Shown here: piece by piece, positions 14,962 through 22,178 of the stretch
Numbering within the stretch: the stretch's first letter is position 1
Layout of the letters: each line of letters starts with the position of its first letter
Assembly (NCBI RefSeq): GCF_012911975.1
Contig: NZ_SMDQ01000026.1
Span: 1-64,000 of the forward strand
Origin: Nodosilinea sp. P-1105
GTDB taxonomy: Bacteria; Cyanobacteriota; Cyanobacteriia; Phormidesmidales; Phormidesmidaceae
Length of the DNA: 64,000 nucleotides
Direction of reading: 5' to 3'
Translations under genes and position numbers: made by a program
The notes under the pieces: model-generated
Told to the model about the DNA's origin: nothing
What the model saw: only the letters and a program-made list of their open reading frames with translations
Database searches by the model: none

Positions 14962-15552
14962 ATGCTAGCCCAGCCTAAAACCAAACCCCTCGGAGAAGTG
15001 TTACGCCGGGCAGGGTTGCTATCCCCGGCGCAGCTGGAGGTGGTACTTCAAGATCAAAAATGGCAGCCTAATTTGAGAATCGGCGACATTCTTGAGCTAC
15101 GCGGGTGGGTCAAGCGCGATGCCATTGAATTTTTTGCTGAACAGTGGCCGCACCTCGCCACAGGCGGGCGAGATCACCCCATCGGGTATTATTTTCAGCA
15201 GGCAGGGCTACTGGACGATCAACAGGTAGACGCCCTCCTACAGGAGCAGGCGCAAGCGGGGCTGAAAATTGGGGCGCTAGCGGTTTTACGCGGATGGCTT
15301 TCCCAAGAGACCCTAGATTGGTTTCTGCAATCGCTGGCACCGGAGGAGTCTACGTCCTCTGCCTTTATTAAGCGGCAGCGATCGAATAAGGACGATGGGC
15401 AAAGACCGTCCCTAAGGGGCGATCGCCCTAGCCAAACCGCTCAGGTGCGGTCAAAATCCCAGGCGCAACCCAGCCAGCCAAAGCCGGTTACAGGCCCGCC
15501 AGTTCAAGCGCCAACCGAAACCGAGCCGGATGATATTTCCTGGGTTGGTTAA
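14962..15552 (+). CDS. Protein with two MshEN/GspE-N-like repeats
   Basis: A 196-residue soluble protein. Two repeats share the pattern LGEVLRRAGLLSPAQLEVVL...GDILELRGWV (about 10-55) and IGYYFQQAGLLDDQQVDALL...GALAVLRGWL (about 70-118). This resembles the N-terminal domain of type II secretion/type IV pilus ATPases (GspE/PilB/MshE), which in MshE binds cyclic di-GMP. A Pro/Gln/Ser-rich disordered tail follows. No ATPase domain is present. It may be an adaptor for pilus or polysaccharide systems; this is inference. Confidence 0.6.
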   Translation: MLAQPKTKPLGEVLRRAGLLSPAQLEVVLQDQKWQPNLRIGDILELRGWVKRDAIEFFAEQWPHLATGGRDHPIGYYFQQAGLLDDQQVDALLQEQAQAGLKIGALAVLRGWLSQETLDWFLQSLAPEESTSSAFIKRQRSNKDDGQRPSLRGDRPSQTAQVRSKSQAQPSQPKPVTGPPVQAPTETEPDDISWVG

Positions 15553-15628
15553 ACGAGATGATGGCTAAGCTGTAGGGTAGCGCTTCCCGTACTGACTTCA
15601 GATACTGACTTCAGAACTGCTAGAGCAA

Positions 15629-15792
15629 ATGACGGAAGCCATTGTGCAGGCGGTGGCCCCAGAGCAGATTGGACTGTTTGGCTCTAGGGCGAAGGAGCTA
15701 GATCGGTCAGATTCAAATATTGGCTTTTTGATAGTAAAAGCTGAGTTCTTTAGGCTAAATCGTAGCCGTCGAAAGGAGTCTGCTAAGGACCG
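15629..15792 (+). pseudogene. MNT-type nucleotidyltransferase remnant
   Basis: The frame reads IVQAVAPEQIGLFGSRAKEL and SDSNIGFLIVKAEFF, matching the start of minimal nucleotidyltransferases (GSRA followed by SDxDFLIV). The Asp-x-Asp metal motif is degraded to Ser-Asn-Ile-Gly, so it would be inactive. The recognisable sequence ends at about 15785, before the next gene. Such genes normally form MNT-HEPN toxin-antitoxin pairs; no HEPN partner is seen. Confidence 0.6.
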
Positions 15793-16398
15793 TCATTTTC
15801 CCAATAGGATGGAAAGCAGCCATTCGATGTTTTCGAAATTCTCGCCGATTTGGGAGGCCACAGCGATCACCCGCTGACTGTCGATCACCAAAACGCTAGC
15901 GTCTACGCTACGTAAAATATCCAGCAGGGTGAGGCGATCGCGGCTAGCCGCTTGCAGCACAGCATCTTGTAGCACCTGCCAGGCAGCCCCAGCGTTGGAG
16001 TCTACCGTGATGGTGGTCGCCAGCAACCGCCAGAAGAATTGACCGACAAAACTGTCAGAGACTTCCCGCAGGCTGTCAAAATCGATCGGAATTTCTCGCG
16101 TTAGGATGTGCTGGGCTCGGCTTTCATCAATCCGCAGGAGGGTCAGCAACGCCTGCAAGTCACGACTGGCAATGCCAGTCAGGGCAAACGACTCTAGCTC
16201 CGCCAGGGAAATGGGGGGTACCTCCAGACTGCCGTAGGTCATGCGAATTTCTTCTAAGGATTCAGCGGCGGGGGTCGTCACCGCTAAACCAGCCCAGGTG
16301 GTGGTGACCAGCGCTAGGGATGCAACCCCAATCCCCAAACGGCGGAGGGGTTGCCATTTAACTAAGGGACGAGCTAGGGTCCGACGCGGTGTGCCCAT
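15793..16398 (-). CDS. DUF1400 domain exported protein
   Basis: A 201-residue protein with an N-terminal hydrophobic signal (LGIGVASLALVTTTWAGLAV) after basic residues. The mature part begins AAESLEEIRMTYGSLEVPPI, the DUF1400 signature seen in cyanobacterial proteins, often fused to an alpha/beta hydrolase. Here only the DUF1400 part is present, with no hydrolase domain. Predominantly helical. It probably lies in the periplasm. Function of the domain is unknown. Confidence 0.75.
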   Translation of the reverse strand: MGTPRRTLARPLVKWQPLRRLGIGVASLALVTTTWAGLAVTTPAAESLEEIRMTYGSLEVPPISLAELESFALTGIASRDLQALLTLLRIDESRAQHILTREIPIDFDSLREVSDSFVGQFFWRLLATTITVDSNAGAAWQVLQDAVLQAASRDRLTLLDILRSVDASVLVIDSQRVIAVASQIGENFENIEWLLSILLGK

Positions 16399-16521
16399 GG
16401 TGGTGACGGAAGTGAAAGTCTTTATGAATCGCTATGACGACTGTGGCGATTCAAAAGTTTCTGGTGTTACCCAAGATCACGGTGGGATTTGCAGCCGTCA
16501 TGTCTGACTCGATAAGCCCCT

Positions 16522-16620
16522 AGAACGCCGGTACAGATTCCAGGGTTCTGCCCTCGGATACCCCAAAACTCCTGGGTAATCAGCCCAAGAACTCTGGGAT
16601 CTTGACATACTATACCGATG
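16522..16620. repeat. 99-bp palindromic dispersed repeat, copy 1
   Basis: It aligns over its length with 30320-30418 (shared CGCC-R-GTACAGAT start, GGATACCCCAAAA centre and CTTGAC end). Within the copy, TCCAGGGTTCT and AGAACTCTGGGA form an imperfect inverted repeat, so transcripts could fold into a hairpin. It lies between a DUF1400 gene and a TPR gene. Confidence 0.7.
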
Positions 16621-16653
16621 CTCGAGGGTTTCCGGCTCGAAGAGAGGGTTACC

Positions 16654-17514
16654 TCACAAATGCAAAAACTTCTCAAGGGCAGCGACCATGGCTGGGGGCC
16701 AGCGGCGGATGGTGCTGACCCAGTCAAGATCTTTGTAGCGCCCATCGAGACCAACCACAGCCACCCAATTACTTTCCGCTTCCCCGGCTTGCCCCTGGCC
16801 CCACAGGGCCGCCGTCAGGGCCGCCCGGGCATCGGCAAAGTTGGGATAGCGGCGGGTCAGATTGCGCAGTTGACGGATGGCTTCGCCCTGGTGCCCCAGT
16901 TGGTATTCCATCAAGGCGGCATTGATCCGGGCAAAGGCAAATTTGGGATTTAAATCTACAGCCGTTTGATAGTCAGTCAGGGCAGCGTCCCACTGCCCCA
17001 GGCCCGCTTTGGCGTTACCTCGATTGTTGTAGGCAGCGGCGTCCTCGGGGCTGAGGGCGAGGACCTGGTTATAATCTGCGATCGCCTCTGACCAACGTCC
17101 TAAGCCTTCAAGGGCGGCCCCCCGATTCAGATAGGGGTCAGGTTCTGTGGGGGCCAGGATAATGGCCTGGTCATAGTCAGCCAGGGCGGCCGATAGCTTG
17201 TTTTGGCTCACCCGCACATTACCCCGGTTACTCCAGAGGGCGGCTTCCTCGGGCAAGTACTCGATCAACTGGCTCCAGTAGGTTTCAGCCTGGGCAAATT
17301 GGCCTGATTCTGAGGCGGTAAAGGCTTTTTGCTTCAGATCGGCGATCGCCTGTTTGTCCGCCTGGGAGAACTGGGCCGCCTGAGAAACTTGGGTCGTGGC
17401 CGCAACGGCTACCCCCGCCCCACCCAGCCAACACCAGCTACAAACCAGGGCGATGAGCCCCCACCGTTGCCAGCTTTTAACCATAGGTTGAATTTTCGTT
17501 TTCATCGATACCAT
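16654..17514 (-). CDS. Exported TPR-repeat protein
   Basis: A 286-residue protein with an N-terminal signal region (LIALVCSWCWLGGAGVAVAA) and at least four TPR repeats at about 80-220, for example AAAYNNRGNAKAGLGQWDAA. A C-terminal helical segment follows (ALTAALWGQGQAGEAESNWV). The start at 17514 is chosen because a GGAGG ribosome binding site lies six bases upstream. Likely a thylakoid-lumen or periplasmic scaffold for protein assembly; the partner is unknown. Confidence 0.82.
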   Translation of the reverse strand: MVSMKTKIQPMVKSWQRWGLIALVCSWCWLGGAGVAVAATTQVSQAAQFSQADKQAIADLKQKAFTASESGQFAQAETYWSQLIEYLPEEAALWSNRGNVRVSQNKLSAALADYDQAIILAPTEPDPYLNRGAALEGLGRWSEAIADYNQVLALSPEDAAAYNNRGNAKAGLGQWDAALTDYQTAVDLNPKFAFARINAALMEYQLGHQGEAIRQLRNLTRRYPNFADARAALTAALWGQGQAGEAESNWVAVVGLDGRYKDLDWVSTIRRWPPAMVAALEKFLHL

Positions 17515-17590
17515 AGCTACCCTCCACTACTGATTATGCCGGATTAGCCCCCCAGGTCGCCCTTGAGAGACCAGCGGCAATACATAGCAA

Positions 17591-17622
17591 ACCCTCCTGG
17601 AAAGCGTGCTTTCCAGGAGGGT
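17591..17622 (-). terminator. Perfect 15-bp hairpin, likely terminator of the acidic protein gene
   Basis: ACCCTCCTGGAAAGC and GCTTTCCAGGAGGGT form a perfect stem with a two-base loop. On the minus strand it lies 180 bp after the stop of the acidic protein gene and is followed by a weak T run. It could equally protect the 5' end of the TPR transcript. Confidence 0.65.
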
Positions 17623-17803
17623 AGAGGAGCAGTTAGTAACGGGGCTCGGGTGAGCGCGATCGCCCACCCAGCCACTTAAGGTAACTTCTGGAAAACGTTC
17701 TCCCCAGCGGTGGGCAACGCCCGACCTACGGTAGCGATAATCGCTGACGTAAAGCGGGGATGCACCTTCTCAGAAGTCTCTTAAGCCTGACGTTCCCTAA
17801 CCT

Positions 17804-18406
17804 TTAGCTTTCAGACTCTGATGGAGACGTTTCCACCAGGTCATCAGCGGCGGGCTCTGTATCAGCATCACTCGCTTCTGCGTCCAGATCGGTGGCAGCG
17901 TCAGCGGCGTCATCTGCCTCTGGCACCTCAGTAGCCTCAACGTCTGTCTCTTCAACTGCCTCAGGCTCTTCGAACTCGGGCTCCTCGAACTCGGGCTCTT
18001 CAAATTCGGGCTCCTCGAATTCAGGCTCCTCGATTTCGCCAGGCTCCTCGAATTCAGGCTCCTCGATTTCGCCAGGCTCCTCGACTTCGGGCTCTTCGAC
18101 TTCAGGGGCATCGACTTCGGGCTCTTCGACTTCAGGTTCCTCGACGTCGGCGTCTTCAACCGCCTCCGGCTCGTCTACATCCAAATCCTCAGCCGTCTCG
18201 AGGTCATCGACAGCCACTGGGCTGTCCGCCACATCAGCCTCTTCAACAACACTCTCCAGGGTAGCCGCCGCTTCGGCATCCACCGCTTCGATCGCCTCCT
18301 CCAGCATTTCAGCGATGTCTTGCTCAGCCTGAACGGGCATACCCACGGCCAATCCAGCCAGGGTTAAGCCACCAGTGATTAGGGCTAACTTACGACTTAA
18401 CATCAT
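17804..18406 (-). CDS. Exported Glu/Pro-rich acidic repeat protein
   Basis: A 200-residue protein with a signal peptide ([21 protein letters not shown], cleavage probably after AEA-like VQA). The mature part is extremely acidic. Residues about 85-150 consist of repeats of EEPEFEEP and EEPGEIEEP. There are no Lys or Arg residues after the signal, and hardly any aromatic residue except Phe in the repeats. I recognise no family. It is likely disordered and could bind divalent cations or act as a surface polyelectrolyte. The DNA repeats make length variation likely. The opposite-strand Ser-rich frame is a shadow. Confidence 0.75.
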   Translation of the reverse strand: MMLSRKLALITGGLTLAGLAVGMPVQAEQDIAEMLEEAIEAVDAEAAATLESVVEEADVADSPVAVDDLETAEDLDVDEPEAVEDADVEEPEVEEPEVDAPEVEEPEVEEPGEIEEPEFEEPGEIEEPEFEEPEFEEPEFEEPEFEEPEAVEETDVEATEVPEADDAADAATDLDAEASDADTEPAADDLVETSPSESES

Positions 18407-18686
18407 GCGTCTCTCTCCTTAATGAGCGTGGTGATGGAGCATTGGCGCACGCTCAGTCGCCAATGTTGGCTGAGACTATCACATGGCTTTTGGCCAAGTC
18501 AGCCGAATTAAGCAAGAAGTATGAAGTTGTGGTGAAGCGATTGGAATAACTTTGGTTAAGGCCTGTATCGGGAACTTAACCTGAAGCCCACCCGTCTTAA
18601 CCAAAATTTTGGGGACCTCGTCTGCTACACCAGCCCGTTAAAAGGAAGATACATTAGTTAATGAAACCAGCTGAATCCTGAATCCT

Positions 18687-19118
18687 ATGACCCCAACTCC
18701 CACGGCTCCAAACCAATATGGCGATATGGCAATTCTCAGCGCCTGGGAGGAGCCCCTGGAAAAATGGCCAAATCCTTCTAGCAATAGCTACACCATTCAC
18801 CTGGAACATCCAGAATTTACGGCCCTGTGCCCCCGCTCGGGTTATCCAGACTTTGGCACCATTGTGGTGGACTATTGGCCCAACGAGTGGGTGGTCGAGC
18901 TCAAGGCGTTTAAGCTTTACATCAATGGGTTTCGCAACCAGCGCATTAGCCACGAAGGGGTGACCAACCAAATTGCCGATCGCCTGTGGAGCGAATTGGC
19001 CCCCCATGGTCTGCGGGTGATTGGCGACTTTACCCGTCGAGGGGGAGTGAAAACCGTGATCACGGTTAAAAAGGGAGACTGTGACAGCTTTGAGCCTTAC
19101 CAGGCGAATATGTTGTAA
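18687..19118 (+). CDS. queF: NADPH-dependent 7-cyano-7-deazaguanine reductase
   Basis: A 143-residue QueF of the short, tunnelling-fold type. It reduces preQ0 to preQ1 in queuosine biosynthesis. The catalytic Cys is in FTALCPRSGYPDFGTI, and the substrate-binding Glu region is FRNQRISHEGVTNQIAD. Length matches the unimodular family. It is a single gene. A second queuosine-related gene, gluQRS, lies 24 kb away. Upstream GCTACACC resembles part of a preQ1 riboswitch, but I cannot fold a full one. Confidence 0.93.
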   Translation: MTPTPTAPNQYGDMAILSAWEEPLEKWPNPSSNSYTIHLEHPEFTALCPRSGYPDFGTIVVDYWPNEWVVELKAFKLYINGFRNQRISHEGVTNQIADRLWSELAPHGLRVIGDFTRRGGVKTVITVKKGDCDSFEPYQANML

Positions 19119-19163
19119 GGGGTTCGACGAACAACAGCGCTATTGCTCTTAGCACGGAGGGTG

Positions 19164-19336
19164 GCAGGTGCTAGGTGACAGGTGCTAGGTGTCAGGTGCT
19201 AGGTGCTAGGTGCTAGGCAAAAACCAGAGCCGTAAACCGTGAACCGTAAACCGTGAACCGTAAACCGTGAACCGTGAACCGTGAACCGTGAACCGTGAAC
19301 CGTGAACCGTAAACCGTGAACCGTGAACCGTAAACC
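19164..19336. repeat. Two adjacent heptamer-type tandem arrays
   Basis: At 19164-19217 units of GGTGCTAG/GGTGACA alternate. At 19230-19336 about fifteen CCGTRAA units (CCGTGAA or CCGTAAA) run without spacers. These resemble the short tandemly repeated repetitive sequences of cyanobacteria. There is no unique spacer, so it is not a CRISPR array. They fill the convergent gap between queF and speA. Confidence 0.9.
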
Positions 19337-19351
19337 TAATACCCGACACCC

Positions 19352-21325
19352 CTAAATCAAATAGGTATACTGGCTGAGGCTGTGCTCGTAGTGCTTGATT
19401 AATAACTGTGACTCTTCTAAGGTGATCTGGTTATCGTGGAGTGCCCGTTCAGAACGGCGGCGAATATTTTCCACCATATCTTCCGCATCGTATTGCACAT
19501 AGCCCAGCACCTCAGTCATGGTGTCACCTTTGACCACATGCTCTACCTGGTAACCTTTTGGGGTCATGTGGATATGGACGGCGTTAGTATCGCCGAACAG
19601 ATTGTGTAGGTTGCCCATAATCTCCTGGTAGGCTCCCCCCAGAAACATACCCAGGTAGTAGGGTTGCCCCGGCTGGAGGGGATGCAATTCCAGCACATGC
19701 TTCACATCCCGCAGATCGATAAATTTAGTGAGTTTGCCGTCGCTGTCACAGGTAAGATCGGCCAGGGTGCCCCGGCAGGAGGGATTTTCGTTCAGACGGT
19801 GAATGGGCAAGATGGGAAACAACTGGTCAATGGCCCAGGCATCGGGCATAGACTGAAATACCGACAAATTAATGTAGTAAATCGATGCCATAGCCTGATT
19901 CAGGTCTTCGATGTCTTCCGGCACGTAATCAGCATCGCTAACCACAGACAGAGCCTTGCGGCAACAGGCCCAAAAGAGTCGTTCGGCCTGGGCTCGCTCG
20001 GCCAGGCTGAGGTAGCCAAAGTTGAACAGGCTAATGGCTTCTTCTTTGAACTGAATGGCATCGTTATACAGCTCTTGGACGGTGCTGGCGTTCAGGTTTT
20101 GATAAATGTCGTATAGCTCCCGCAAGATCACGTGGTCACCTGCTTCGGGTATGGCAATGTCGTCCTGAGAGGGGGCATCGCTACTGCCCAACACGTCAAA
20201 CACCAGCACAGACTGATGGGAAACCACCGCCCGCCCACTCTCGCTCACCAGGGTAGGCACCGTTACCCCCTTCATCCGACAAGCTTCCTGAACTTCGGCC
20301 ACCACATCGTTGGCATAGTTTTGGGTGCTGTAGTTTTTAGAGGCGTAAAAACTGGTTTGGGAGCCATCATAGTCAACCGCCAGGCCCCCACCCACATCTA
20401 GGTACTGCATGTTGGCCCCCAAGCCCACCAGTTCCACGTAAATGCGACTGGCTTCCCGCAGGGCTTCTTTCACCACGCTGATAGCCGAAATCTGGGAGCC
20501 AATGTGAAAGTGCAGCAGCTGCAGGCAGTCGAGCATGTCCACCTGGCGCAGTCGTTCCACCACCGCCAAAATCTCGGGTACGGCCAGGCCAAACTTGGCC
20601 CGATCGCCAGCGGAAACCCCCCAGCGGCCACTGCCTTTGGTGCTAAGTTTGGCCCGCACCCCCAGTACCGGCCGGATACCAAGCCGCTGACTGGCTTCGA
20701 TCGCAATGTCGACCTCGTTCATCTGCTCGATCACCACGATTGGCTGCTGGCCCAATCGCTGCCCCAGCATGGCAGTTTCGATATAGTCTTTGTCTTTATA
20801 GCCGTTGCAGATCAGCAGTGCCCCTGGGGTGTCAAGGGTGGCCAGGGCGATCAATAATTCAGGCTTGGACCCGGCTTCCAGGCCAAACTGGTAGGGCTTG
20901 CCAAACCGCACCACGTCTTCCAGCAGTTGTCGCTGCTGGTTGCATTTAACCGGAAACACCCCTCGATAGACCCCGTGGTATTTGTACCGGGCGATCGCTT
21001 TGGCAAAACAGGCATTAATCCGCTCGATTCGATCTTCCAAAATGTCAGAGAAGCGAATCAGTAGCGGCAGGTTCAGGTTACGCTGTTTGATGGCTTCCAC
21101 TAATTCCAGTAAATCTAGGGACCCACCGCGATCGCCCTTGGGGGAAACTGTCAGATGACCATCAGCGTTAATTGAGAAATAGGGGTCGCCCCAACTGTGA
21201 ATCCGATAGAGCTCTTCGCTGGCTTCGATGGTCCAGCCCTGGCTAGCCTCTGAGGATGTCAACACATGTTCTAGGGCGGCCCGATCAAACCGAGGAGAGG
21301 GCTGGAGAGAGTTAAACTTTGCCAT
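19352..21325 (-). CDS. speA: Biosynthetic arginine decarboxylase
   Basis: A 657-residue PLP-dependent enzyme converting arginine to agmatine, the first step of polyamine synthesis. The N-terminal TIM barrel carries the PLP lysine in GVFPVKCNQQRQLLE. The substrate and cofactor residues are in LLHFHIGSQIS and YLDVGGGLAVDYDGS, and the C-terminal beta domain contains VSESGRAVVSHQ. Size and the helical insert fit bacterial SpeA. Transcribed alone from the minus strand. Synteny with the spermidine synthase-like fusion at 46 kb is not close. Confidence 0.95.
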   Translation of the reverse strand: MAKFNSLQPSPRFDRAALEHVLTSSEASQGWTIEASEELYRIHSWGDPYFSINADGHLTVSPKGDRGGSLDLLELVEAIKQRNLNLPLLIRFSDILEDRIERINACFAKAIARYKYHGVYRGVFPVKCNQQRQLLEDVVRFGKPYQFGLEAGSKPELLIALATLDTPGALLICNGYKDKDYIETAMLGQRLGQQPIVVIEQMNEVDIAIEASQRLGIRPVLGVRAKLSTKGSGRWGVSAGDRAKFGLAVPEILAVVERLRQVDMLDCLQLLHFHIGSQISAISVVKEALREASRIYVELVGLGANMQYLDVGGGLAVDYDGSQTSFYASKNYSTQNYANDVVAEVQEACRMKGVTVPTLVSESGRAVVSHQSVLVFDVLGSSDAPSQDDIAIPEAGDHVILRELYDIYQNLNASTVQELYNDAIQFKEEAISLFNFGYLSLAERAQAERLFWACCRKALSVVSDADYVPEDIEDLNQAMASIYYINLSVFQSMPDAWAIDQLFPILPIHRLNENPSCRGTLADLTCDSDGKLTKFIDLRDVKHVLELHPLQPGQPYYLGMFLGGAYQEIMGNLHNLFGDTNAVHIHMTPKGYQVEHVVKGDTMTEVLGYVQYDAEDMVENIRRRSERALHDNQITLEESQLLIKHYEHSLSQYTYLI

Positions 21326-21518
21326 ACGCGTTGATAGTGCCCCATGGTGATGTACCTAAGTCCACTGGCGTCACTCAAGTGCTAATTTCGGCGCATTACC
21401 AGCAATGCCAGCGTTCAAAATTTTAACAAACAGTAACCCTGTGACTGGCTCGATGCGTCATCGGGCTGCAGCCGACCGACCCAACGGATCATCTTTTGAT
21501 GGAATACCCTGGCATTCC

Positions 21519-22109
21519 TCAGGAGGGGGCTGTAGTCTGACGAATTTTCCAGACTAGGCTAGAGACCAGGTTGGTAACCACATGGGCCAAAACCGGTACC
21601 AGCAAGTTGCCAGTGGCCACAGCCCCAAGCGCCAGCACCAGGCCAATGGTCGTGGCCCACACCACATAGGGCCACTGCTGTGGACTGCTCAGGTGCAAAA
21701 TGCCAAAGCTAGCGGCAGACACCACAATCCCTAAACTATTGAGACCGATCGCGGGTAACATCACCCCCCGAAACAGCAATTCTTCGCTGAGGCCAGGCAG
21801 TAACCCTAGCCAAATTAAGTCGGGCCAATGCAGCGGCCGCAGCACCATCATCAAATAGATATCGGCGCTTTTACGATAGGCTGGCCAGAGCTGGTAGATA
21901 GCAGCGCTAGCCAGAGTAATTCCCAGCCCCATGGCCACCCCAATCAGGCCATCTTGAATGGAAGCGGTAAACGGCAGTAGACCAGCTGGGTCAAAGTGGA
22001 GCCAGACCCGGGCAATGACGAGCAGCACAATTGCGGTCACGCCCATGGCCGCTAGCACCTGCACACGGGTTAAGGGTTCTAGCTGGGGGTCGTCAGGGGG
22101 TGAAGTCAC
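21519..22109 (-). CDS. CPBP family intramembrane protease
   Basis: A 196-residue membrane protein with about five hydrophobic helices. The CPBP motifs are present: the Glu-Glu-x3-Arg motif as LSEELLFRGVMLPAI, then SFGILHLS with the motif-2 His, and VLAHVVTN with the motif-3 His/Asn. The family includes Rce1-type proteases and bacteriocin immunity proteins; cyanobacterial members are mostly uncharacterised. It lies 69 bp downstream of the ethylene-receptor-like kinase on the same strand, so it may be co-transcribed. Confidence 0.88.
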   Translation of the reverse strand: MTSPPDDPQLEPLTRVQVLAAMGVTAIVLLVIARVWLHFDPAGLLPFTASIQDGLIGVAMGLGITLASAAIYQLWPAYRKSADIYLMMVLRPLHWPDLIWLGLLPGLSEELLFRGVMLPAIGLNSLGIVVSAASFGILHLSSPQQWPYVVWATTIGLVLALGAVATGNLLVPVLAHVVTNLVSSLVWKIRQTTAPS

Positions 22110-22178
22110 AAGTAACAGGAATGGGCAGCATTGCTATCTTAGCGGAGCGGGGAAAAGGACACAGTTATCTCTTGCCAT

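Noticed and set aside
17892-18332. Ser/Gly-rich plus-strand protein of 146 residues
   Set aside because: It is the complementary-strand shadow of the acidic repeat protein.
18600-18686. Possible preQ1 riboswitch before queF
   Set aside because: GCTACACC followed by an A-rich stretch resembles part of the preQ1-I loop, but the P1 stem and pseudoknot cannot be paired in this sequence.
19164-19336. CRISPR array
   Set aside because: Units are seven or eight bases and contiguous, with no spacers and no cas genes.
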